DNA from: Neospora caninum Liverpool
Taxonomy: Eukaryota > Apicomplexa > Conoidasida > Eucoccidiorida > Sarcocystidae
DNA: 64,000 nucleotides
Assembly: GCF_000208865.1 (NCBI RefSeq)
Contig: NC_018397.1
Span: 558,001 to 622,000, forward strand
Direction: 5' to 3'
Positions 46,801 to 56,648 of this stretch are shown here, piece after piece. The translations under genes and the position numbers were made by a program. Numbering within the stretch: the first letter of the stretch is position 1; each line of letters starts with the position of its first letter. The notes under the pieces are model-generated. The model saw only the letters and a list, made by a program, of their open reading frames with translations. It did no database searches and was not told the DNA's origin.

Positions 46801-49800
46801 GTCCAGGAGCTTCAACTCGCAGTACGGGATGGCCAACAATTCGTGCGATGCCTCGGTCACAGCCACTGAAAAAGGGAAAGGAGACACACGGACACCAACT
46901 CGCTGCGGGACACCCTTCCAAGCCCAGCCCTATATCAAAACGCGCAAGTGAGCGGTCCCTAAACGCGGACGAACTGAACACGCGCCACGTCCGCGCGCAG
47001 GACCGACACCCCCGCCCTGGTGACAGTTAGCTCTCGGTTTCTTTTCCCGTGTGTTTCCGGATACGGCTTCATGCCAGGGCAATGTGAAATCGGCAGGTCG
47101 ATGCTCCCAAAGTTTCTCTCTGAACGCGAACGCCTCGCTGCACAGAGCCCGCCATTTTTGCCTGGCCGCAAAGCAAGCATGTTGAAGACGAGGGGCTTTC
47201 GGCGTAGTTTTCACCTTCAAACAGAGGGCGGCCTTCTCCGAGTTGAAAGACAACTTCCTCGCCGCAACAAACCGACCGAGACGACACGCGTTGCCACTGC
47301 GGGACGCACAGCCAACCGGGCATCAAGCGGAAAATCGTGTTACCACTTGGAGTACAAACTCTCGCGCAAGAAAGCCACGTTGTGCCGTCGATCTACGTAA
47401 GGGACCGGACGAGACACACACACGACAGGGAAACCGGGGATCGCAGGCGAGTCAAAGACGAGTCGGAAACCGACGAAAGATCGTTTTCCAACTCAGGCTT
47501 GACCGGCACGACTCTTGAGAAGCTAAATGTGGCAGGAAGCAGGCAGAGAAAAAGGCCTTTGTATCGGAAAAAGCGGGGCAACGCTCTTGGGGGGACTGAT
47601 TGCACGGGGATGCGCGGCCGACCGATCTACGCGTCGTTTTGAAGACATGTGGAATGTGCTTACATGGGAGAACATCTCGTTAAGAAGCGTTGTCTTCCCG
47701 GATTGCCCTTCACCAGTCAGCAGAATATTGAAGCGGTGCGTTTTGCCCAGGAAGCGTCTCTTGCACTGTTTCTCCAGCTTGCTCTGGACCTGCGAGACGC
47801 AAGGGCGCGACATTTCCGCAGAGGCGCCACGTGCCTCCAAGCCTCCGGGCGGGACGGGCAGGCGAAAAGGGAGGAACGTCGGCCAGGTCTCTCACAGAGC
47901 ACAGCCGTCTTTCCCCACTGTGTTTCGACACACCAATACCGAGCTCGACTCCATCACACTCGACGGCGCATCGCTACTGCGGCGTTACGCATCCAGTGGT
48001 TACACAGGCTCCAGCACGGGTTGGACAAGGTGTCTTTCCACATGCACACAAAAACTGACACGCACGGCTGATCATTTCACGTGTGAAAGAGCCGAGAGGT
48101 CTGAGAGGGATCACCAGCCACCCGGACACCTTGCATCGGTGCAAACCACAAGGGGGAACCATTTCGCGTCTGACTTTGACTGCCTGTTGCCCATTTCCGC
48201 ATGGCTACGCCGCTGTTACCTGTCGGAGGAGGGCAGTCCGGAATGCCTGCCTCGCGCCATTCCCGTCATCCCGGGTACTCTCGCATTCCTGAACTTCGCT
48301 GAGAATGGTGCTGACGCTCGAGAAGTCGTTGAGTGCAATGTTGCGGGCCTGCACGCCATGCATTCCGCAAAAAAATCACACCTTCACGCAGGGGAATTAC
48401 GGGCCAGAATGGCGCTCCGTCGAGCGGCGCGGCACGGCTTCCGGTGTCCGCCGTCCTGCGGCTCTGGAACCAGGTTGACGCCGACGGAGAACCGTTTCCC
48501 ATCAGAACTGAACACCCAGAGTGGAAACATCAGCTTTCAGTGTGCGTGAGCACGTCAAGAGACGACTCCACGTTTATCTCCGCTCTTCTTGGTGAACAGA
48601 CGAACGCGCTGCCCCGGGCAACATAAAAACCTTTGCTGCTCTGCAGTGCGGAGAAGCCTGTAACTGATCCGCGGCGAATCAGCAGGTAGGCGATCGTGCC
48701 GTCCATACGCCGTCCCGCACCGGATGCTTGCTCGCAGCTCACGTCCCTTGCGCGCGAGATGTCCCCTCCTGGGCGTTGTGGCGACCGACTCTTCCGCGAG
48801 AGAGACACACACTGCGTTTGCCACGTATATCCACGCCACTGCACGAGGGACCAAACAACCGCCTTCCTTTTCCCCCTCTTCTCTCTGTCGCGACTGGGCG
48901 ACCACCTCGTCTCCGCCTCAAGTCGAAGCTTCCCACTCACCGGCTCGCTGAAGGAAAGTCCCCGCGTCGGCCCCGCCAAGCCGGCGGTGTAACGACACCC
49001 GAACGGGGCAGGGGCCATCTGCCCCGGAAGGCTGTCGCCGACCCCTCCGACCGCAACGCATTTCACGCCCGGCTGCACAGCGGAATAAAACTCGCTCTTG
49101 TCGCCAGAGCGCGCCTCCGCGGCTGCGCCGCTACGCCCGCTCGAGCCTGCGTCTTCCTCGGCGGTCGATCGAACCAGGTGATTCACGTGAGACACCGAAC
49201 TGCTGTCGGGGGGAAGAAGCAACTGGAGAACGCTGGACGGCCCGCAGTCAGTGCCGACCAAGAGCCGCCGTCGGTAAAACAAACTCTGGTCGCCTCCCCA
49301 CCGAGAAAAGACAGGGAAATTGGGGCTGGGGGCTGGACCTGGAACGGCGGGCGGTGAAGACTGAAGGTGTCGATTCCCCCGGGGGTCGACGGACGCCAGT
49401 TCGGCGTGAGGTGTATAGCCACTGCTCGCGCCCACCCCGTCGCTGGTGCCGATGGCGGCGTCTCGCACACTGCAGCGAGGAGAGGGCGAACCGATAGATT
49501 TCACACTCCGACCCCTCTGGGATCCTCCTCCACGCACTGGTGAAAGACTACCAAGATGAGATGCGTCTCTCGGGGTTCCCTCCCGACGTGGCGAATTCTC
49601 CACCTGTTGCTGCAACCGTCCTTCCCAGAGAAGTACAGCAGCCTGCACAAGACCGGTGGCGCCGCCCTCCGCGCTTGCCGCAGGACTGCTCGTGTGCCTT
49701 CGAACAGAAGGGAGAGAGTCTCCTCCCCACGCGGCCGCGTCGTCTTCGCCGCCCTCGGGAGGCGACAAACGCGAAAAGCGGCGCCCATGGCTGAGGCCAT

Positions 49801-51619
49801 CTCCCGCTGAGGCCTCTCGGTGAAACGAATACCAACTTCCGGACAAGGCTGCCGCCGGGGATTCCGGATTCCCCTCCGCGTGGTGCGCCACCGTCCTCGC
49901 CGCTCCACGCTCCGTTCGTCCGCCTTCCTCCTTCGCGTCGCGCTCTAGAGGCTGCACTCTGGGCCTCCGAGAACCTGTGTCGGTTCGCGCGGCCCCGGAA
50001 TGCACGGAATGCAAAGCTGTAACAGCCGGCTCTGGTGGAGTTGCGCCCTCCGGCTCGCCAGGTCGTCCGCGCTGCTGGGGCCGACTCAAAGCTTCTCTGA
50101 GTCGCGGGTCAGATATGCCCGCTTCGTCGCGGGCTCCACTAGGAGACATGGCCCGCCACGAACCGAGCGTGGTTCCCTCGCCGGTCTCCCCCATGCTTCT
50201 CGCTGGGTCAGGAGCGAGATATTCCGCGTTCCTGACCAACCAAGTCGCGTGCGTGGTCCCTGCGACGCTTCGATTCAGATGGGTGTCGTCACGGTTGACC
50301 AGCGATTGGGCGTCCACCTCGGGAACGGCGACTTGCGAGAAACACTGCTTCGGCAGAGGAAAGAAACGAAGCGTGTCTTCTCTCCTGCTGCGTGACTCCG
50401 GAAGCATCTGGACGTACGTCAGCGGGGGCTCAACGACGTAGTCGGAGTCCCCCATTCCACTGGACACGCGGGATTCTTCCCGGGCCGAATTTATGTAGAG
50501 TTTTCTCTCATCCGCCTCCCCTTTGGAAGTGGGCCGAGCAGGACGCGAGGCGCCGTGCGGTTCTCGCGGCGGAGTCACGGAGCGGAGCAGAGAGGGCTGT
50601 AGCCTCGAAGCGCTGGGCGAGGCTCCCGCGCCCTCCCCACTGGCTACCCAGGCAGCGCTTCCCGTGCCGCCCACATTCCGTTCAACAACGCAGAAGTCGC
50701 CTCCGGAACCCGAAGAGGTCGCCTCCAAGGACAGTCGAGATGCTGTGGACGAAGCGTGAACAGAGCGGCTTGCTTCTGGTCCTCGGCCGCCTGCATCGGA
50801 TGAAGGACAGGAATGCGACAGAGAGAGGGAAGGCGTGGCGAAACGTGCTGGCCTTCCAGCGGCACGGGGACTCGACACAGCGGCGACGCTTTCCGCTGAG
50901 GGTGGCGCGCCTTCGGGTTCCGGCCCGGGAGTCTTTAAGAGGTTGTCGACGCCGTCGTGCCTGGTTGGGCTCGAACGGAAAGGAGTCTCGCGTGCATGTG
51001 TTTGTCCCGAGTGCTCTGCCCCAGCTGGTCTCGAAGAAGACGCGGAATGCAGTTGATCGATCGCCTCGTCTACATCGCTTGGGCTCTCGTTGCTATCTGC
51101 GTCGGGCTCCGAGTGACCATGAGAGACAGGCGGAGAACTCGCGTTCGAATCGAGCCCGCTGATCGAAGGAACGCTCCCTACCGAACTCAGCCAGCACACG
51201 CCCCGGCTGTCTTCCGCGCTGGCTCCAACTCCGCCTTCGCCCTCTCCGATGAGAGAAGAACTTCGCGAATCCCGTCTCTGGACGCTCGAGCTCCCTCCGT
51301 GAGGGCCCGAAGGCACAGACACGCCTCCGAAAGCTGGACAGACTGGCGAGTTCGCAGATGTGTCTGGGACGGGGATGACCGGGGCGGAATGAGAGTCGAG
51401 ACCGGTCGGGGGGTCGGACGAAGGCAGAAGCGCTGACGCGGGCCTCGGAGCAGCAGGCGGCCGCCGTGTTCGCCAGAAAACAGGAAACATCTCACGGAGT
51501 AGAGAGTTGCCACCGAACCTCCGGAGGAAACAGCCTGGGAAAGGGCTTCCGCCCAAATCGGTCTTTGGGAATATCTGACGTTGAGAAAGAAGACTTTGGT
51601 GGAGGGTCGGTCCTCCCAA
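43806..51619 (-). CDS. Highly diverged septin-like GTPase with giant N-terminus and C-terminal membrane anchor
   Basis: Exons supported by sequence: first exon from an ATG at 51619 (or 51490) to 48941, with a perfect GTGAGT donor; 47789-47664; 46865-46756; 46561 to about 46433; about 46251-46170; last exon ending 43806. Middle exons around 47296-46990 are unsettled. The 900-residue N-terminus is Ser/Pro/Gly-rich and disordered. The 47789-47664 exon carries RFNILLTGEGQSGKTTLLNE, a septin-type P-loop. The 46865 exon resembles the region after G3 (LKLLDYLDRKKQFGQCIDDR). The 46561 exon aligns without gaps to septin VHCCLYF...AKADT, reading IHVVLWLLKP to FPVLSMSDTVD. The last exon has a Ser-rich insert, then YGYPRFEGVPPSSPAFLRLL like the septin unique element, a coiled coil and a terminal hydrophobic helix. 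The family call is inferred from my own alignment; joining of the first exon is less sure. Confidence 0.55.
45734..45790. repeat. 14-bp minisatellite, four to five copies
   Basis: Head-to-tail GGATGGAGACAAAA units (four perfect, a fifth partial). They lie within the upstream part of the long minus-strand frame of the septin-like gene, probably near or in its last intron, because a 14-bp period would shift frame if copy number changed. Confidence 0.95.
47664..47789 (-). other. P-loop exon of the septin-like gene
   Basis: A 42-codon phase-0 exon between acceptor CGTCTCGCAG and donor CAT|GTAAGC. It encodes a basic lead-in (KQCKRRFLGKTHRF), a hydrophobic strand (NILL), Walker A GEGQSGKT and helix TLLNEMF. 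The order basic patch, strand, GEx(4)GKT, helix is that of septins (polybasic region then G1). Confidence 0.75.
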
Positions 51620-52674
51620 GGTTGATCCTTTTCACAGATAATGGATGTCTATGAAAGACTCAAGATGACTAGCAGTACACCAAACCCATTCGAGGACTAC
51701 ACCCACGAGCTGCATTCCGCTGAATCAGAAAGAAAAGCAGGGGTGCGTCGGCGAAGCGGTGGCACGGCTCAATTGTGCCGCGAGGTCACCCGCCGGCGCG
51801 GAGCGGCTGAAACCCCCGGAGGATAAAAGGGGAGGGAACTGCGGGTTTGAGTGGAAGAGGGTTCCAATTTTTCGTCTGGCAACCGCGTGAGCCTCTGAAA
51901 GGACGAGGAAGTGGAAATATGCACGAGTCAAAACGGCGCGGAAAACACGAACCGCAGTTGCACAACCTGGCGGACACTGTCGCGTCGGACGGACGTTCCA
52001 GCTAGCAGCAACTGACGCAAAATACCGAACGAACAAGGTCGCGGATTAGCTTGAACAAACACATACCCGACATGCAGAGAAAAGCTTGAAAAGCACTCAA
52101 GGGAGTCTCGCCGCGCGGGGCAAGAGCCTAATCGAAAACGGCCTTGTTTGCCAGTGCGGTATGCGGTGTACCTCCTCTACCGAGAAAACGACAGAACGGA
52201 GAGCGATGACTGTCTTTTTTGCTACGATACAGGACGAGGAAGATTCCTCATGGGCTAGTGAAAACACCATGAATGTGGATAAAACGAAAGACGCGAGAAA
52301 GCTGTCAAAAATGCGCGTGGGCTGCCGATCGGTTGGCTACACGAACTGCGGCGGAAGGAGTGCGCGCGTGTGGCTCGGGCAGCAGCACACGCAAATACGC
52401 GGTATTCTAACCGGAAACAGAAGAAGACTAGCCGCTAAATCGAAAAGTGACGATGTGACGAAGATGGTAAGGCGAATGGTGGAAGAAAACGCCGCGATAT
52501 GGGGCCGTAAAAGAGCGGAGCGGCCGCATTTCCCCGAGACTCGGCAGGCAGCGGGCAACTCCCGGCAACACGCGACACACAGTTCCGTGTTTGTCGAGTG
52601 TGTTGTCTTTGGTAAGCGAATAGCAACTGCGTAGCAAACGATGGTTCCCTGTTTGAAGTCTCTAGCCGGAAAAA

Positions 52675-53082
52675 ATGAAGAGAGAAAAGCCTTCTTCTGA
52701 CTCCAGAGAACAGGAGCTTGTTGCTATATCCGGCCCAAAACAGCTACCAGTACTGGCGCCAGAGCGGCCTGTCAGACTTTTCCATTTTGCTGGGGCTGGT
52801 GTGGCGAAAAGCGGGCACGAACTGGAGATTTTCCAATCCTTCGAGAATAGGAAGGGGTTCCCCCCAACGCCATCCCATTCTTTCTGTTTCCCTGTTGGTC
52901 CTTTAAGTTTTCAGAGCTCCGTAGCAACTTCTCTTCCGTACACGCTTCAAGTGCGAAGATCGGCAGAAGCGCCGACTCGACTTGCCACGCGTTTGTGTAT
53001 CGTCGGGCCCCTCACTTTTTACGGCGCTGACTCGGGGGGAGAACGGGGTCAAGTTCTCCTGAAGATTTCGAAACGTGGCTAG
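52675..53082 (+). CDS. Candidate ORF, 135 codons, unknown
   Basis: The ATG is in near-ideal Toxoplasma context (GGAAAAAATGAAG). The protein starts hydrophilic and becomes mixed, with a stretch (ARLCIVGPLTFYG-like) that could be folded. No signal peptide, membrane segment or known motif is visible. It could be the first exon of a small gene that continues with 53628-53847, or an accidental open frame. Confidence 0.22.
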   Translation: MKREKPSSDSREQELVAISGPKQLPVLAPERPVRLFHFAGAGVAKSGHELEIFQSFENRKGFPPTPSHSFCFPVGPLSFQSSVATSLPYTLQVRRSAEAPTRLATRLCIVGPLTFYGADSGGERGQVLLKISKRG

Positions 53083-53627
53083 TCATTTAAGACAAGGTCA
53101 ATTTATTGCGTGCGGAAGGGTGCTCCAGAGACTGTCTCTGGAAGAATATTTGGACTTGCTGGTTTCTGGCGGGCTCTTGCAATGCGCGGCACCAGCAGAC
53201 AACGCACCAGAGCCTCTCCACCTGCCAAGTTTTTGTGAAACACGCGCACCGGCCGTGTGAATTTGCACTGAGCGTTTCCTCAGAGATAGGCTTGGCCGGG
53301 ATCAAACGTGTCCAGCTGATCATGAAAACAGCGCATGCCGTGAAGAGTGTTTCTGGTTCAACGCACAAACAACTCACCAGCGTTTTCACCGCGTCTCAGT
53401 AGCCTGGCGCTAAGGCAATGCATGTGAGAACAAACGCATGCCTCCCGCGAGAGCGGTGTTCGCGGTCGTGGTCAGCAGTCAAGAAATTACACGTGCCCCA
53501 TCGAAGCGCATGAATGCTGGTTGCACAAAACGCTCTCCTGCCGAAAAGCGCCTTTCTCTGCTTTTTCTTGCAAGCAAAAACGCCGCTGACCGGCTAAGCA
53601 TCTGTGGTTACTGGTTTTTTTTTGCAG

Positions 53628-53847
53628 GTATATGCATGCGTGCTGCGGTTTTGTGTCGATGCAGCGATCGGAGACGCTGAAAATCTGTTTCAGCCCGTCA
53701 AATACAGTTTCGACCGCGACTCAAAGTTTTTCCCTCTGTCGGCCTCCACACAGTGGATCGAGGAGAAAGCAAAACAGGCGCTTCTGCGCTCTTCCGGTGC
53801 CTGCTTGGGTGTTCCTTCTGTTGAGTCGCCGGGCCTTCTTTTCGCCG
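53628..53847 (+). CDS. Candidate internal exon, 73 codons, unknown
   Basis: Bounded by a strong polypyrimidine acceptor and a GTAGGT donor, open in the frame VYACVLRFCVDAAIGDAENL and continuing through KYSFDRDSKFFPL and TQWIEEKAKQALLRSSGACL. The composition looks like real folded protein. Flanking exons were not identified, so the gene is undefined. Confidence 0.3.
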
Positions 53848-54514
53848 GTAGGTGTTTTAGTCGTAGACGTCGACAAGTCTCTTTCCTTGAGACACCAGAT
53901 GAATGCTCGCCCTTTGAGAGGCTGCGGAAACAGAAAGGGATAGGGGGGCGTGAGGATTTGTATCTGCCTATCATTCTGTGCGAGTCTTTCCATATGTGTC
54001 CCTCTCCTCCATTTCTTTCCCGGGCAAGGCTGCGCAGTCCCTCCGCATGTTCTTGTTCCTCCTTACTCCTGCAACTCCTTCTCAGCCGTCCTTGCTTCTG
54101 TTCCTCTAGTTGCCTTTTCGTGGCGATTCTTTTGTTCCCTCGTTTTGCCTCTCTGCCTTGGCGAGAGCCGCCCGTCTGACGATGCGCCCCTCGTTCCTCC
54201 CTCGTCGCTGCTTGACTGTCGGCCTACCTCTCTTTTTCATCGTGGCGTTGCATCGAGGCTGCCCTAAAATTCAATTGCTTGTCCGAACTCCGAGTCGGGG
54301 GAACTTCGTTTCTGATTTTCTGTACCCACCGATCTAAAGTCGTGGTGTCTCTGTGGCATGTGCCCGGCCTATGTCTCTTCAGCTGCGCCGCCGAACGGAA
54401 ACCGCCTGTCTTCTTCCTTCTTCCCCCAAACGCAGAAGCTGCGCGGCGCGCCCTCCTCAGCGCTCACGCCGCAAATATCCGACGCCGCTAAAAGGGATTG
54501 CCCGTGGATTCAAA

Positions 54515-56648
54515 ATGGCGTCGAAAAGGAAAAGACCCCTGTCGCACTCCTCGGAGTCAGACCGAGATGCGGAGAGCAGCGCGCTGGAGAGTGACAGCGG
54601 ATCAGAGGCCGGCGCGGCGTCTCCAGAGACGCAGAAGCGCAGCAAACGGGCGCCCAGCGACGCGGCACAGATCGGCCGGGAGCAAGAGTTGTCACGATCT
54701 GTAGCGGTCTCCACTTTGGACGGAGAAGAAATGGAAACAAAGGGCCGCACCACAAGAAAGCGAGAGCCGCGCGCCGCTCCTGGCGAGGCGACCGACATGT
54801 CCAAAGGTAAAGTTGCAGTGTGGAATCCTGGTTTGCGAGAGAATCATAACGCGCGATTAACACAGTGCAACCCTGTAGTGTACAACTCAGTCAATGACTG
54901 TAAGGTTGGGTATTTTGAACCAACCGATTGGACTGCGCACGTACACCCCCCTCGACAGGCATGTGAAGGGGTTTGTATTTCCACCTTTTACACGTACCCG
55001 TCAAATGCTGCGCTTCATGTATGTGGCAGTGCCTGTGTCCGAGTCCGTATACCGACGTGTTGTTGAGAAACGTAACGCGTATCCACGTATTCGTACGAAT
55101 AGTTGTTGTGCAGATTCAAGTCCGTCGATGTATCTTTCACGCAGCGTCCCAGTGCACGACCAACTCGCTTCGGCGGTTTGCTCCTTTTTGTCTGTCTGTT
55201 TGACAGCATTTCAGGACATTATGAGTCGGCCTCTTCCACAGTCTTCTCCCGGCCGGAGCGAGCGTCCCTCGGGCCTCAAAAGGACACAATCAGACACCTG
55301 TCGCGCGTCGGATGCAGGGACGCCCGAGACCGCCCCAGTCCTCGTCGAGAGGCCAGGGATTTTTGAGGAGTTGAAGAAACAGAAGGAGGAGGAGCGCGTG
55401 AAGCGGCGTCTTCTTGCGGTGCGTGCAAACCAAGTCGCCCAGTGTAGTTTTTGTGCAAACCGGACTTTCCGGCCGTCCTGCGTTACGATCTATAGAGAGA
55501 GCCCGCTCCCCTGTATGGACACAGGAAGCTCGCGATGTGCCGAGACACACGCTCCTCGGGCTGTGCTCGCGCCGCTGGAGCGTTGCCGAACGTGTCCCAC
55601 CCAGGAAAACTGGCCTTTAGATGGGACAGGAGGCGTTTTTCCTGTTTACCGGTCAAAAAAGCCTGTTTCTTCCGACACGCGCACGGCGGTGCCGGACGTT
55701 TCCGCGCTTCCCGCGGGTTTGCATGTTTGCCGAGCAGCGACCGAAGATATCGAACTGTGCCTCTTGCCTTTCCTGTGACTCGATACTCAACAGGCGCGCC
55801 GGAAACAACGCGAAGCATCTCACGTAAAGCCCTCAGCAGGCGACCGAGAGTACGAGAAGTCTCTTCGGAAAATCGCGAGCAAAGGCGGTAAGCGCGGAAC
55901 GGCGTCGGGCAGGGCGCTGGAAAGGAGAGAAGACGCAGAGAAGGACGAACGCGAAGTAGAGTCTCTGTTCACGCTCCTTCTCGCAGCAGGCAGTCGCGCG
56001 GTCCCGTCCCTTTTTGCCGTCGTTCGCTCTGTCGCACAGCGCTTTGCACTCGCGCGGTGCACAAATACCTGTCCGATGAAACAACCCTCTTTGTCCGAGG
56101 TTTCGCCCCCAGAACAGAACGCACAGCGTCTCCGTAGCCATGCAGCGAGACGTGGGACATTTTCCCCCAAACCCTGTTAGGAATTCTGCCTCTGTAGGTT
56201 TGCAACCGGGGTTTTCCTCCGCCGGCACTGAGTGTTCGAGTGCCCCTGGTGTGTGTTTCGCAGTGGTCCGATTCTTCAACGTCCTGATGAAGTTCCGACG
56301 TGAACAGGCGGAGCGCGAAGGAGACGAGACGCAGCTGAAGCGGCAGAGGAAGCGAGATTCCTTTACCCGGAGGCAGAAAGGGAGGAAAATGAATGAAGGT
56401 ACGTTTCCGGACACTCCACGGCCTTTCCGACCGAATTCGTCAGGCGCTGTTTCGTCGCGGAGCGCATTCTAAACAGACGTTCGTCATTTCGCTTTTTCTC
56501 CATTTCCAAGTTTCTTACTTGGCCCTGCGCAGAGGTGCTGGGGATGAAGCCTAACCCGCGGATTGCTCCGGGGAAAGAGAGCCGACTTGGGGATTCGCTG
56601 GTGGACGGCTATATCGGTCGCTTTTTCCCCGCCTGCGTTGCGTCCTAG
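54515..56648 (+). CDS. RRP15-like ribosomal RNA processing protein (5 exons, 282 aa)
   Basis: Rrp15 family proteins are nucleolar factors for 60S pre-ribosome and rRNA maturation. Exons: 54515-54806, 55207-55418, 55794-55887, 56264-56398, 56533-56648; all phases close (849 nt). The start has ideal context (CAAAATGGCG). Residues 1-100 are Lys/Ser/Glu-rich with KRKR clusters. Exon 2 ends in a charged helix (FEELKKQKEEERVKRRLLA). Exons 3-4 join to EKSLRKIASKG-VVRFFNVLMKFRRE, matching the family core in which an 'IA.KGVV.LFNA' segment precedes a basic helix. Exon 5 encodes a short tail ending IGRFFPACVAS. Family assignment rests on this core segment and the overall basic nuclear character. The DEAD-box gene at the left edge acts in the same general process, but there is no evidence of co-regulation. 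Confidence 0.8.

Larger units (their letters stand above)
51620..54514. other. Upstream region between septin-like gene and RRP15; possible small gene
   Basis: About 2.9 kb, divergently flanked. Two stretches look exon-like: a frame from an ATG in ideal context (AAAAAATGAAG) at 52675 to 53082, and 53628-53847 (acceptor TTTTTTTTGCAG, donor GCCG|GTAGGT). No family was recognised for either. A CT-rich leader lies at 53995-54300, before RRP15. Confidence 0.4.

Noticed and set aside
46921..47300. Assigning definite middle septin exons (frames WQRVSSRSVCCGEEVVF or RELTVTRAGVSVLRADV)
   Set aside because: Both look plausible before the 46865 exon, but I could not find a donor/acceptor set that closed the frame uniquely, so they are left unsettled.
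47527..48549. 340-codon plus-strand ORF
   Set aside because: It lies across the P-loop exon and an intron of the minus-strand septin-like gene and has no recognisable domain or splice support.
50392..51162. 256-codon plus-strand Arg-rich ORF
   Set aside because: It is a reverse-strand shadow of the long Ser/Pro-rich first exon of the septin-like gene.
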